Positions 12,201 through 35,815 of a stretch of DNA of 64,000 bases are shown here, piece after piece. The DNA is from Anolis sagrei (lineage: Eukaryota; Chordata; Lepidosauria; Squamata; Anolidae). Where the stretch lies: positions 133,755,252 through 133,819,251 of the forward strand of contig NC_090026.1 in assembly GCF_037176765.1 (NCBI RefSeq), given 5' to 3'. Made by a program: the position numbers and the translations under genes. The notes under the pieces were generated by a model. That model made no database searches and had not been told where the DNA came from. It saw nothing but the letters and a program-made list of their open reading frames with translations. The number at the start of each line of letters is the position of its first letter. Position 1 is the first letter of the stretch.

Positions 12201-13301
12201 CCTCAAACTTACCCCACCCCCCCCATAAACCCACCCACCACTCCCATAAACCCACCCATTGAAGACCCTCCAACTCCCCCCACCCACCCATTGAAGACCC
12301 CAAACTCCCCCCACTCACCCACCCATTGAAGACCCCAAACTCCCCCCACTCATCCACCCATTGAAGACCCTCCCATTTCTCCCATAAACCCACCCATTGA
12401 AGATCCCAAACCCCCACCCACCCACCCATTGAAGACCCTCCAACTCCTCCCACCCACCCATTGAAGACCCCCCAACTCCCCCCATATACCCACCTATTGA
12501 AGATCCCAACTCCCCCCACCCACCCACCCACCCATTGAAGGCCCTCCAACTCCCCCCAAACACCCACCCATTGAAGACCCTCCAACTCCCCTCACCCACC
12601 CACCCATTGAAGACCCTCCAACTCCCCCCACCCACCCATTGAAGACTCCCCAACTCCCCCCACCCACCCCCCCACTAGCCTCAACAGGGTTGGCTAGATA
12701 TATGTGAGCACTAGGGAAGAGCACTCTGCACATGCTCAGAGATACTCGCCCTTCATTGGCTTCATCCTCACCCCCAGACCTTGGGGGAAAGAGGGGCCGA
12801 GAAGCCTTCCTCCTCCTCATTGCTCTCCTCCTCTCTGCCCTTTCCTGCCTCCCTCTCCCTCCATCGGAACCATCCCACCTGCGCCAGGAATACATGGATC
12901 TGCCCCGCGGACCCCCCAGGGAGAGCAGAAGCCCTGTGGCCCCACCACCACCCAGGTAGAAGTTCCTTTCCAGGTGTTTTGGTGCATGGGGAGGTCCTCT
13001 TCCACTGAGCTTATGAGACTTGGCTGACCTTGCTCCTCAGGCTTCGCTGAGGGGTGACCATTGGCTTTTGAAAGGGTCAAGGGCTAGCAAGATCATTCCG
13101 CTGGGTCGCCCCTTCCTCACATTGCAAGACACCCCCCTTGTCCTCCCTAGGTCCTAATCACACGCCAAGTCCTCACTCTCCTCTTTGTGGCCCTCTTTGC
13201 ACCTTCTCCACCACAGGATGCCTACTATGCGCTGCCACGCAGCCCCAGAGACCCCCTCGGAGACCCCCCACCGCTCCCGTTACCTCGTGACACGGCTGTA
13301 G
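1..13301 (+). CDS. ASIC3: ASIC3, acid-sensing ion channel 3 (3' part of gene, 11 exon pieces)
   Basis: Proton-gated, amiloride-sensitive Na+ channel subunit of the DEG/ENaC family, a plasma-membrane trimer mainly of sensory neurons. Coding pieces: 1-273, 7173-7323, 9756-9883, 10212-10362, 10644-10700, 10824-10977, 11135-11226, 11478-11557, 12030-12101, 12888-12955, 13217-13301. They join in frame to 436 codons plus TAG; human ASIC3 is 531 aa, so roughly the first 90 residues including TM1 lie left of the window. Seen: most of the cysteine-rich extracellular domain ([48 protein letters not shown]), the pre-TM2 stretch [11 protein letters not shown], and TM2 with the GAS selectivity filter (GLFIGAS). 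ASIC3 rather than ASIC1/2: RRSRLTP near the left end, [10 protein letters not shown] in TM2, and the C-terminus [10 protein letters not shown] against human HRTCYLVTQL, a class I PDZ ligand. CDK5 follows tail to tail, as in mammals. Oddities: exon 3 lacks a GT donor, and arrays fill introns 1, 2 and 9 and the 3' UTR. Confidence 0.95.
274..1249. other. ASIC3 intron 1, 5' stretch without recognised content
   Basis: GC-rich intron with C and G runs. Short frames on both strands show no family resemblance. Nothing supportable seen. Confidence 0.6.
1250..2222 (+). mobile_element. CR1 LINE 3' part (copy 1)
   Basis: Encodes the C-terminal reverse transcriptase region of CR1: [20 protein letters not shown], then [60 protein letters not shown] and [11 protein letters not shown]. 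It ends with the CR1 3' UTR (GGTTGGACTGGATGATGGCC, then CTCTAGGATTCTA). 5'-truncated and decayed: a stop separates the piece before 1381 from the frame starting at 1409, and later small indels shift the frame. Confidence 0.9.
2590..3695. repeat. Hairpin-forming minisatellite, ~8 units of ~145 bp
   Basis: Units are separated by the perfect 14-bp palindrome CTACTCTAGAGTAG (e.g. 2745-2758, 3102-3115, 3244-3257, 3534-3547). Each unit holds an inverted repeat: GGCACTTTCTGGGCCTGC on the left, GCAGGCCCAGAAAGTGCC on the right, arms about 35 bp with a short loop (CTTTCCAAGG). A degenerate copy lies near 2280-2320. Similar open frames in each unit are a by-product of the repeat. It lies in ASIC3 intron 1. 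Confidence 0.9.
3696..4377. other. ASIC3 intron 1, unassigned stretch
   Basis: Contains a short (ACCC/AACC)n run at about 3755-3795. No gene, RNA or repeat family recognised in the remainder. Confidence 0.5.
4378..5165 (+). mobile_element. CR1 LINE 3' part (copy 2), split by a SINE
   Basis: The left piece (4378-4462) has the motif for [17 protein letters not shown]. The right piece (4741-5165) encodes [36 protein letters not shown] and [15 protein letters not shown]. The gap is filled by a minus-strand SINE, and some CR1 sequence between the pieces is lost. Confidence 0.88.
4463..4739 (-). mobile_element. tRNA-derived SINE (Sauria type), minus strand
   Basis: On the minus strand it opens with a tRNA-like head (GTGGGTTAAACCCCTGTG, B box GGTTCGAATCC) and closes with the tail CTCACACCAGAAGTGACTTG then CTCCTGACACGA and an A/T-rich end. 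It is inserted into CR1 copy 2. The exact family name would need a repeat library. Confidence 0.85.
5166..5911. other. ASIC3 intron 1, unassigned stretch
   Basis: AT-richer intron sequence with a C run at 5873-5888. No confident family assignment. Confidence 0.5.
5912..7140 (-). mobile_element. Retroelement-like fossil A, minus strand, with a nested solo LTR
   Basis: Begins TGTTGCA at 5912. A very similar terminus opens fossil B at 7489 (TGTTGCAATC), and both continue with A-rich sequence and then fragments rich in CATC/GATG words. It looks like the 3' end of an old LTR-type or related retroelement on the minus strand. Broken, no coding domain recognised, family uncertain. Confidence 0.4.
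6125..6530. mobile_element. Solo LTR-like insertion (fossil), 406 bp
   Basis: Starts TGTCAGG and ends CTTGACA, giving inverted TGTCA/TGACA termini. The flanking five bases are GAAAC and GAAAT (4 of 5 match), compatible with a target duplication. It sits inside fossil A, so it is the younger insertion. No internal region is present. Confidence 0.5.
7173..7323 (+). CDS. ASIC3: ASIC3 exon 2 (151 bp)
   Basis: Acceptor CCTGCAG ends at 7172 and donor GTGAGTG starts at 7324. It encodes [14 protein letters not shown] through [12 protein letters not shown] plus one base, the conserved extracellular segment of ASICs. Confidence 0.95.
7489..7810 (-). mobile_element. Retroelement-like fossil B, minus strand
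   Basis: Starts TGTTGCAATC. A minus-strand AATAAA-like word lies near 7545. Its A-rich body with repeated AGCAGTA and TCCAAAA words resembles fossil A, and it runs straight into the 581-bp tandem array. Broken; family not recognised. Confidence 0.4.
7811..9743. repeat. 581-bp tandem array (3.3 copies) ending at the ASIC3 exon 3 acceptor
   Basis: Units start at 7811, 8392, 8973 and 9554 (each TGAGAGCACC), a constant 581-bp spacing; the fourth is a 190-bp partial copy. Copies are nearly identical, so the expansion is recent. The last copy stops 12 bases before exon 3, so its pyrimidine-rich end forms part of that exon's 3' splice region. Complete units carry AATTTCTCAG, a possible decoy acceptor, at the matching place. 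Confidence 0.92.
9756..9883 (+). CDS. ASIC3: ASIC3 exon 3 (non-GT donor)
   Basis: Acceptor TTGTCCTCAG ends at 9755. It encodes [20 protein letters not shown] through [18 protein letters not shown]. The end at 9883 is set by the phase-0 start of exon 4 and by homology (human ...SCQQQQ then LSFLPPPWG). The bases after it are GCATCC, a GC dinucleotide in poor context. The first downstream GT (9909) gives the wrong phase, and reading on reaches TAG at 9911. Confidence 0.85.
9884..10211 (+). other. ASIC3: ASIC3 intron 3 with G and C homopolymers
   Basis: Runs of G at about 9929-9936 and 10163-10173 and of C at about 9954-9963. Starts GCATCC and ends CACAG. No other feature. Confidence 0.6.
10212..10362 (+). 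CDS. ASIC3: ASIC3 exon 4
   Basis: Acceptor GGCACAG ends at 10211, donor GTCCGG starts at 10363. It encodes [14 protein letters not shown], then [19 protein letters not shown] and RMVHMP plus one base. It lacks the proline/serine-rich insertion that human ASIC3 has in this region. Confidence 0.93.
10644..10700 (+). CDS. ASIC3: ASIC3 exon 5 (57 bp)
   Basis: Acceptor CTGCCCAG ends at 10643, donor GTAAGC starts at 10701. Encodes [19 protein letters not shown] (human GDVPVCSPQQYKNCAHPAI). Confidence 0.92.
10824..10977 (+). CDS. ASIC3: ASIC3 exon 6
   Basis: Acceptor TTGCCCAG ends at 10823, donor GTGAGTG starts at 10978. Encodes [38 protein letters not shown] and [13 protein letters not shown], including the cysteine cluster of the extracellular domain. 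Confidence 0.94.
11135..11226 (+). CDS. ASIC3: ASIC3 exon 7
   Basis: Acceptor CTGTCCAG ends at 11134, donor GTGAGT starts at 11227. Encodes [20 protein letters not shown] then [12 protein letters not shown], the segment leading into TM2; human is [20 protein letters not shown]. Confidence 0.95.
11478..11557 (+). CDS. ASIC3: ASIC3 exon 8 (TM2 and GAS filter)
   Basis: Acceptor CCCCCAG ends at 11477, donor GTGAGTG starts at 11558. Encodes [20 protein letters not shown] then ILDYLYD. GAS is the ion selectivity filter of ASIC/ENaC channels; [10 protein letters not shown] is ASIC3-like (ASIC1 has LTVLELFDYA). Confidence 0.96.
11690..11948 (+). mobile_element. tRNA-derived SINE (Sauria type), ASIC3 intron 8
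   Basis: Near full length: head CTCAGTGGGTTAAACCC, B box GGTTCGAGTCC, middle CATGCGGGCACATGAGAGAA, tail CACACCAGAAGCGACTTGCA and CTCCTGACACG plus A-rich end. A good local reference for the derived arrays at 56.7-57.9 and 61.3-63.3 kb. Confidence 0.9.
12030..12101 (+). CDS. ASIC3: ASIC3 exon 9 (start of cytoplasmic tail)
   Basis: Acceptor GCTGCTGCAG ends at 12029, donor GTAACC starts at 12102. Encodes [20 protein letters not shown] then GDTM, phase 0; human is VFRDKVLGYFWNRQHSQRHS. Confidence 0.88.
12190..12680. repeat. ~37-bp minisatellite, ASIC3 intron 9
   Basis: About 13 units built on CCCACCCATTGAAGACCC followed by TCCAACTCCCC. C-rich on the sense strand and G-rich on the other. Lies between exons 9 and 10. 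Confidence 0.9.
12888..12955 (+). CDS. ASIC3: ASIC3 exon 10 (tail exon, 68 bp)
   Basis: Pyrimidine-rich tract and acceptor GCGCCAG end at 12887; donor GTAGAA starts at 12956. Encodes [20 protein letters not shown] and on to phase 2. The exon has little sequence similarity to human. It is placed because it is the only segment seen that converts the phase-0 end of exon 9 into the frame giving the conserved VTRL end. Confidence 0.75.
13217..13301 (+). CDS. ASIC3: ASIC3 last coding exon, PDZ-ligand C-terminus
   Basis: Acceptor TCCACCACAG ends at 13216. The first base completes an Arg codon, followed by 27 codons ending [10 protein letters not shown] and TAG at 13299-13301. Human ASIC3 ends HRTCYLVTQL and binds PDZ proteins through this tail. 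A longer open frame here (GAT GCC TAC...) is out of phase with exon 10 and is not used. Confidence 0.9.
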
Positions 13302-14985
13302 ACCACACGGAGGAGTTCACCTTGCGAGGAGCATCGCTGCAGAGCCCCCTCCCTCTACAGCCTCAAAGAGGAGGAAGCCCCCCACCCAAATTCGGAAGAA
13401 GACCCTGCTTGACCCAAGAAGGGATGGACGCCTCCCACGTTGCTCCTGCCACACAGATGGGAGGGGCACCTCTAGGCCAAATATAGGGAGTTTGGATTTC
13501 GCCTAGTGAGGAGCATCGCTGCAGAGCCCCCTCCCTCCCCAGCCTCAAAGAAGAGGAAGCCCCCTCACTCAAATTCAGAAGACCCTGCTTGACCCAAGGA
13601 GGGCTCGATGTCTCCCACATTGCTCTTGCCTCTAGGCGACATAGGGAAGCATTGCTGCAGACCCCCCTCCCCAACCTCAAAAAAGAGGAGGAAGCCCCCC
13701 ACCCAAATTCGGAAGAAGACCCTGCTTGACCCAAAAAGGAGGGCTGAACGCCTCCCACGTTGCTCCTGCCACACAGATGGGAGGGGCACCTCTTGCATCT
13801 AGGCCACAGAGGAGCACTGCTGCAGACCCCCCCCCCCTTCCCAGCCTCAAAAAAGAGGAAGCCGCCCACCCAAATTCAGAAGACCCTGCTTGACCCACAA
13901 AGGGCTGGACGCCTCCCATGTTGATCCTGCCACACAGATGAGATGGACACCTCTAGGTTACATAGAGCATTGCTGCAACACCCCCTCCAGCCTCAAAGAA
14001 GAGACAGAAGCCCCCCACCCAAATTCGGAAGAAGACCCTGCTTTACCCACAAAGAAGGGTTGGACGCCTCCCATGTTGCTCCTGCGTCACAGATGGGAGG
14101 GGAGCCTCTAGGCTACATAGAGCATTGCTGTAGACCTCCTCCCCAGCCCCAAAGAGGAAGCCCCCCCACCCAAATTTGGAAGAAGACCCTGCTTGATCCA
14201 AGAAGGGATGGACGCTTCCCACGTTGCTCCTGCCACACAGATGGGAAGTGCGCCTCTAGGCCACATAGAGAAGCATTGCTGCAGACCCCCTCTCCCCAGC
14301 CCCAAAGAGGAGGAAGCCCCCCACCCAAATTCGGAAGAAGACCCTGCTTGACCCAAGAAGAAGGGATGGACGCCTCCCATGTTGCTCCTGCCACCCACGT
14401 TGCTCTTGCCTCTAGGCTACATAGAGAACTATGGTTGCAGACCCCCCCCCAGCCTCAGAGAAGAGGAAGCCCCCCACCCAAATTGGGAAAAAGATCCTGC
14501 TTGACCCAATAAAAGCTAGATGCCTCCCATGTTGCTCCTGCCACACAGATTGGAAAGGTGCCTCTAGGCCACATAGAGCATTGCTGCAGACCCCCTCTCC
14601 CCAGCCCCAAACAGGATGAAGCCCCCCCACCCAAATTCGGAAGATGACCCTGCTTGATCCAAAAAGGCTAGATGCCTCCCACATTTCTCCTGCCACCCAC
14701 GTTGCTCTTGCCTCTAGGCTACATAGAGAACCATTGCTGCAGATCCTCCCTCCCTACGAACTTGGGAAGCCCCCCACCCAAATTCGGAAGAAGACCTTGC
14801 TTGACCCACAAAGAAGGGTTGGAAACCTCCCATGTTGCTCCTGCCACACAGATGGGAGGGGCGCCCATAGGTCAAATAGAGCATTGCTGCAGACCCCCCT
14901 TCCCATCCTCAGAGGAAGCCCCCCACCCAAATCCGGAAGATGACCCTGCTTGACCCAAGAAGGGCTCGATGCAAGATGCACAGGT
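13302..14985. repeat. ~150-bp minisatellite in ASIC3 3' UTR, ~11 units
   Basis: Starts directly after the stop codon. Landmarks GACCCTGCTTGA recur at about 13398, 13579, 13716, 13883, 14034, 14186, 14340, 14646 and 14941. Each unit also has CCCACCCAAATTCGGAAGA and CACACAGATGGGAGG. Open frames on both strands across it are repeat artefacts. Confidence 0.9.
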
Positions 14986-15055
14986 GGGAGATGCGCTGGA
15001 AGCCCCCCAAGCAGCCGCTGGAAGCAGTCAAGGAAGGTGGTTTCACATTAGTTAG

Positions 15056-15290
15056 CCTTGGTTGGATGCTTCTGGGCCTCAGGACAATTATTTGACCCCC
15101 ACCTGTCCCTGCAGACAGCCCCCCCAAGACCACTCTGAGGGAGGCGTCAGGTGACCCTTGTGACCCCAGGGCCAGCACTGGTTGGACACTTCTGAGCCTC
15201 AGGACAATAATTGCCCCCCCCCCTGTGTCCCTTGCCCTTCCCCCTTTCCTGCAAGACCATTCCCAGGGAAGCCTCAGGCGTGGACCCACT
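15056..15290. repeat. Two-copy tandem duplication, ~120 bp
   Basis: Copies at about 15056-15170 and 15177-15290 share TGGTTGGA, CTTCTG, GCCTCAGGACAAT and a CAAGACCA...GTCAGG/CTCAGG end. In the putative ASIC3 3' UTR. Confidence 0.7.
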
Positions 15291-15426
15291 GGCGTCTGGG
15301 TCAGCCCACCTGCATGCACACCTGCCGGGCAATCGGTCTCTCTGTCCATTCTCCCGCTCTGGATCTGTGCATGAGCACATTGCTGCCTCCTGTAACCTCT
15401 CTCACCTCCTCCGCCCCCCATGTTCC

Positions 15427-15432
15427 ATTAAA
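15427..15432 (+). promoter_or_regulatory. ASIC3: Candidate ASIC3 polyadenylation signal ATTAAA
   Basis: ATTAAA follows the 3' UTR arrays, with GT/T-rich sequence (CTTCTGTGATGCCATGTTG) just downstream. It is about 2.1 kb after the ASIC3 stop and the only plausible signal seen before CDK5. Confidence 0.5.
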
Positions 15433-15499
15433 GGACCTTCTGTGATGCCATGTTGCCCTCCCACCAAAATGGGGAGCGGTGGGGGGGGGGGGCGCCGGG

Positions 15500-15950
15500 G
15501 AGGGTCATGTGTTTAGAGGGAGTTGCGACTAAGCCCCTTGGAAGGGGTGGGGCCTGTTGGTTGGGTGAATCCCCTCCCTCCCCCCTCCCACTTGAAGACC
15601 ACCACCATCACAACAAGGAAGTCATGTGTACAGAGAGTCAGGATTGGACCCCTTGGAAGGGGTGGGGCTTGTGGGTTGAATCCCCTCCCCCCCAAGACCA
15701 CCACCCACCATCACAACAAGGAAGGGCCCACCAGAGAGCAGAGGAAGAGGAGGAGGGGGGGGAGAAGTGCTTTATGGGAATCACAAATATTCACATCAGA
15801 GGCAGGACAACATCATCACCCCAAACCCTCCCGCTTCCTGGAGGAGAGAAAAGGGGTGCAGTGGGTCCCGAGAGGAGGGAGGGGCCGCACCAGCAGCCTC
15901 CCCCCTCCGCTGCATCCAAAAGGGGCTTCATTGGTGGGGAGGGGGTGCGC
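15500..15950. other. ASIC3-CDK5 tail-to-tail interval and CDK5 3' UTR
   Basis: Holds a two-copy ~120-bp duplication at about 15532-15725 (CCCTTGGAAGGGGTGGGGC; CATCACAACAAGGAAG). The CDK5 3' UTR must lie here on the minus strand, but I see no canonical minus-strand AATAAA. Confidence 0.5.
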
Positions 15951-31571
<15,621 letters not shown>

Positions 31572-31725
31572 CTTCTCCCTCTCTCTGTCTCTCTCTGTCT
31601 GTGTTCTGCAACCGGGTGGAGACTACAACTCCCAGCATGCCTTGAATGGCTGCAAAAAGGGGCGGAGACTACACCTCCCGGCAGCCCCTGCGCCACAAGG
31701 CCTGCTGCAGAGGGCTTATCGGGAT
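31572..31725 (-). promoter_or_regulatory. CDK5: CDK5 proximal promoter / 5' UTR with ZNF143-like and GC-box sites
   Basis: ACTACAACTCCCAGCATGCC at 31622-31641 matches the ZNF143/STAF motif. A weaker ACTACACCTCCCGGCAGCCC lies at 31668-31687. GGGGCGGAG at 31659-31667 is a GC box. No TATA box. TCTCTC-rich 5' UTR sequence is next to the ATG. Confidence 0.6.
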
Positions 31726-33075
31726 GCCCCGCCTCCTCCTCTTGGCCCCGCCTCTCTCCCTAACCCTAATATTATTTAATAGGGAGGGAGGAGGCGTGGC
31801 CATTATTAATATTATTACTAATATTATTAATATTATTAATAATATTAAATAATATTAAATAATATTATTTAATAACAAAATAACAAATAAGAATAAAATA
31901 ATAAATGTAATAAAAATAAAATAATAACTTTAATAAAATAATAAAATGTAATAATAATAATAATTTATTATTAGTATTACATTTTATTATTTTATTTTAT
32001 TAATATTATTTTATTATTAATATATTTTATTTTTATTATATTATTATTATTTTATTACATTCATTATTTTATTATATTATTATTATTATATTATATTTTT
32101 ATTATATTATTATTATTTTATTACATTCATCATTTTATTTTATTATTATTATTATTACTTTATTATTATTATTATATTTTATTTTTATAATTATATTATT
32201 TTATTACATTTATTATTTTATTTTTATATTATTATTATTATTATTATGTTTTATTATTATTATATTATTATTTTATTACATTTATTATTATTTTTTATTA
32301 TTATTTTATTATATTATTATTTTATTGCATTTATTATTTTTATTATTTTGTTATTTTTATATTTTATTATTATTATATTATTATTTTATTACATTCATCA
32401 TTTTAATGTATTTTATTACATTCATCATTTTATTTTATTACTTTTATTATTATTATATTTTATTTTTATTATTATATTATTTTATTACATTTATTATTTT
32501 ATTTTTATATTATTATTATTATGTTTTTTATTATTATATTATTATTTTATTGCATTTATTATTATTATTATTTTGTTACTATTATTATATTATTATTATA
32601 TTATTATTTTATTACATTTATTATTTTATTTTATTACTATTATTTTATTATTTTATTTTATTATTTTATTATTATTTTATTGCATTTATTATTATTATTT
32701 TGTTATTTTTATATTTTATTATTATTATATTATTATATTATTATTTATTACATTTATTATTTTATTATTATTATATTATTATATTTTATTCTTATATTAT
32801 TATTTTATTGCATTTATTATTATTATTATTTTGTTATTTTTATATTGTATTATTATTATTATATTATTATTTTATTACATTTATTATTTTATTTTATTAT
32901 TATTATTATTATGACTACTGCCCCGCCTCCTCTTCTTGGCTCCGCCCCTTTCCTCCACGTGGCCACGCCTCCTCAAGTCCCTAAAAAGTCCCAGGCCTGC
33001 CACAGAGTATTATGACTATTGCCCCGCCTCCTCCTCTTGGCTCCTCCTCTTTTCCCCCTTCACGTGGCCACGCCC
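31722..33075. repeat. GC-box promoter block in three copies, two flanking the AT tract
   Basis: GCCCCGCCTCCTC...CTTGGC occurs at 31724, 32921 and 33021. The second and third also share CACGTGGCCACGCC (32957, 33062), with an E-box CACGTG. The 1.1-kb AT repeat separates copy 1 from copy 2. Confidence 0.8.
31785..32912. repeat. (ATT)n-derived AT-rich array, ~1.1 kb
   Basis: Almost only A and T, built of TTATTA, ATTTTATT and ATTACATTTATT words. Long frames rich in Ile, Tyr, Phe and Leu are artefacts. Lies between CDK5 and the CpG-rich segment. Confidence 0.95.
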
Positions 33076-33089
33076 CTTTCCCCTCTCTT

Positions 33090-33322
33090 CCTCCCCCTCC
33101 TCTAGGGGCGCGCACGTGTCCGCCGTCCCCTCCTCCTCCTCCGTGCGCGCGCCTGGCCTGGGCCTGCCCGCCTCCTTCCCTTCCCTTTGCGCATGCGCTG
33201 CCCTTCCTGAAGCCCAGAGCTGGCCAAGCCAGCCAGGCAGAGTGAGGCAGGCAGGCAGGCGGGCGCGCGCACGCGCAGGCACGCACGCAAGGGGTTCCCT
33301 CCATCGGCGGCGCTCCTGCTTG
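33090..33322 (+). promoter_or_regulatory. CpG-rich promoter and candidate non-coding first exon of the right-hand gene (SLC4A2 by synteny)
   Basis: Dense CpG (GGCGCGCACGTG, GTGCGCGCGCC, GGGCGGGCGCGCGCACGCGC). A perfect NRF1-type palindrome TGCGCATGCGC lies at 33188-33198. The segment ends CTGCTTG with a strong donor GTGAGTGAG at 33323. In human, SLC4A2 lies head to head with CDK5 and begins with a non-coding exon. Gene identity is inferred from order only. Confidence 0.45.
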
Positions 33323-33724
33323 GTGAGTGAGTGACTGAGAGAGGGAGGGAGGGGCTTTGAGAGTGGGAGGGGGGCTTGGGGGAGAGGAGGGGAGGGGGCC
33401 CAGACCTCCCTTCGGCCTCTCCTGCGTCCAGAGGTGGAAAAGAGGGAGGGAGGGGCGCATCCCAGCGAGAGGGCACTCTGCACATGCTCAGGGGACCCCT
33501 GCAAATCCCACTCACCCCCACACCCCCATCCTCCCCCATCCCTCAAGGCCTTGGGAGGGAGCCTGGGAACCTCTGGGCGTGGCCCTCCCTCCCTCCCTCC
33601 TAGCCACGCCCTCCCCTGCCTTCCCACGAGGGATGGCGCAACCACCCCACACCCACACCCACTCCCCCCCCAGTTCTCAAGAATCTTGGAACTAGGAGGG
33701 ACCCTCAAAGGGCATCCAGACTCG

Positions 33725-34590
33725 CCCCTTCCTTCCTTCTTTCTTTCCTTTCCTTCCTTCCTTCTTTCCCTTCTTTCCCTTCTTTCCTTCCTTCCTTCCT
33801 TCCTTCTTCCTTTCTCCTTTCCTTCCTTCCTTCTTTCTTTCCCTTCTTTCCTTCCTTCTTTCCTTCCTTCCTTCCTTCCTTCCTTCTTTCCCTCCTTTCC
33901 TTCCTTCCTTCCTTCTTCCTTTCCCTTCCTTCCTTCCTTCCTTCCTTCTTTCTTTCCCTTCTTTCCTTCCTTCCTTCTTCCTTTTCTTTCCTTCCTTCCT
34001 TCCTTCCTTCTTTCTTTCCCTCCTTTCCTTCCTTCCTTCCTTCCTTCCTTCCTTCCTTCTTTCCTTTCCCTTCCTTCCTTCCTTCCTTCCTTCTTTCCCT
34101 CCTTTCCTTCCTTCTTTCCTTCCTTCCTTCCTTCTTTCTTTCCCTTCCTTCCTTCCTTCCTTCTTTCCCTCCTTTCCTTCCTTCTTTCCCTCCTTTCCTT
34201 CCTTCTTTCCTTCCTTCCTTCCTTCCTTCTTTCCTTCCTTCCTTCCTTCCTTCTTTCCTTCCTTCCTTCCTTCCTTCCTTCTTTCCCTCCTTTCCTTCCT
34301 TCTTTCCTTCCTTCCTTCCTTCCTTCCTTCCTTCTTTCTTTCTTTCCCTTCCTTCCTTCCTTCTTTCCTTCCTTCCTTCCTTCTTTCCCTCCTTTCCTTC
34401 CTTCTTTCCTTCCTTCCTTCCTTCCTTCCTTCCTTCCTTCCTTCTTTCCCTCCTTTCCTTCCTTCTTTCTTTCCCTTCCTTCCTTCCTTCTTTCCCTTCC
34501 TTCTTTCCTTCTTTCCTTCCTTCCTTCCTTCCTTCCTTCCTTCCTTCTTTCCCTCCTTTCCTTCCTTCTTTCCTTCCTTCTTTCCTTCGG
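33725..34590. repeat. (CTTC)n/(CCTTT)n polypyrimidine array, ~870 bp
   Basis: Nearly pure pyrimidine on the + strand. Frames of up to 540 codons on either strand are simple-repeat artefacts. Confidence 0.95.
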
Positions 34591-34594
34591 TAAA

Positions 34595-34870
34595 GCCTTC
34601 CCGACAGATGGCCACCCAGCCTCTGCTTGACATCCCACCAGGGAAGTCCAGCAATTTTTTTATTTATCGTGTCAGGAGCAAAACACAGTTGTATTGCATT
34701 TTTAAACAAACAAACCAACAATGAACCCACCCTTTTAAGGAGAGGCTGAGTGGTCATCTGTAAGGGATGGTTTGATTGTGCTTTCCCTGCTTCTTGGCAG
34801 AATGGGATTGGACTCGAGGATGGCCCACCAAGTCTCTTCCAACTATAGGATTCTATACAAAGCTGCAATT
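34595..34870. mobile_element. CR1 3' fragments around a SINE tail scrap
   Basis: 34595-34650 has the minus-strand CR1 words CCGACAGATGGCCACCCAGC. 34738-34870 has the plus-strand CR1 3' end (GGTCATCTGTAAGGGATG, CTTCTTGGCAGAATGGGATT, TCTCTTCCAACTATAGGATT). TTATCGTGTCAGGAGCAA at 34664-34681 is a SINE tail scrap. Confidence 0.7.
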
Positions 34871-35815
34871 ATATATAAGTATGTGTGCCATTGCTTAGTA
34901 GATGTCGGTCTGAGGCAAACCTCAGTGGGAGAAAGGTCTGTGAAAAGGCCTCACAGTGTGAGGTAAGCATTATGGGGTTGGACTGGATGGCCCTCCAGGT
35001 CTCTTCCAACTCTTCTAGGATTGTATACAAAGCTGCAGTTCTATATAAGCAGGTGTGCCTGTAACTTAGTAGCTGTCAGTCCGAGGTAAACCTCAGTGGG
35101 AGAAAGGTCTCAGTCTGTGAGAAGGCCTCACAGTGTGAGGAAAGCATTATGGGGTTGGAATGGGTGGCTCACTAGGTCTCTTCCAACTCTAGGACTCTAT
35201 GAAAAGCTGTAGGTTAGTAGCTGTCGTTCTGAGGTAAACCTCAGTGGGAGAAAGGTCTCACTCTGTGAGAAGACCTCTCAGTGTGAGATAGGCATTACGG
35301 GGTTGGACTGGTTGGCCCAAAGGTCTCTTCCAACTTTCTAGGATTTTATGAAAAGCTGCCTTTCTATATAAGAAGGTGTGCCTGTAACCTTGTAGCTGTC
35401 AGTCTGAGGTAAACCTCAGTGGGAGAAAGGTCTCAGTCTGTGAGGAAAGCATTATGGGGTTGGACTGGATGGCCAAGTCTCTTCCAACTCTAGGACTCTA
35501 CGAAAAGCTATAGCTTAGTAGCTGTCGGTCTGAGGTAAACCTCAGTGGGAGAACGGTCTCAGTCTGTGAGAAGGCCTCACGGTGTGAGGTAGGCATTATG
35601 AGGTTGGACTGGATGGCCCACCAGCTCTCTTCCAACTCTAGGATTCCATGAAAAGCTGTAGCTTAGTAGCTTAGTAGCTGTCGGTCTAAGGTAAACCTCA
35701 GTGGGAGTAAGGTCTCAGTCTGCGAGAAGGCCTCTCAGTGTGAGGGAGGCTTGATGGAGTTGGAAGGGATGGCCCACCAGGTCTCTTCTAACTAGGATTC
35801 TATGAAAAGCTACAG
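34870..35815 (+). repeat. ~173-bp satellite, block 2 (core + CR1 end)
   Basis: About six monomers with the same core as at 26.9-31.1 kb, here followed by GGACTGGATGGCCCACCAGG and TCTTCCAACTCTAGGATTCT. Several are internally shortened. Interrupted by CR1 copy 3, then resumes at 36497-36815. Confidence 0.9.

Noticed and set aside
1-13301. ASIC1, ASIC2 or ASIC4 instead of ASIC3
   Set aside because: [15 protein letters not shown], the VTRL tail and the adjacent CDK5 all fit ASIC3.
13187-13486. 99-codon frame through ASIC3 exon 11 reading past the true stop
   Set aside because: Out of phase with exon 10 and loses the conserved [10 protein letters not shown] end.
32246-33015. Ile/Tyr/Phe/Leu-rich frames resembling membrane proteins
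   Set aside because: Translations of the (ATT)n array.
33016-34868. Open frames of 320-540 codons on both strands (Lys/Glu/Arg/Gly or Phe/Pro/Ser rich)
   Set aside because: They translate the (CTTC)n array; no domain, and all frames are open because the repeat lacks stops.
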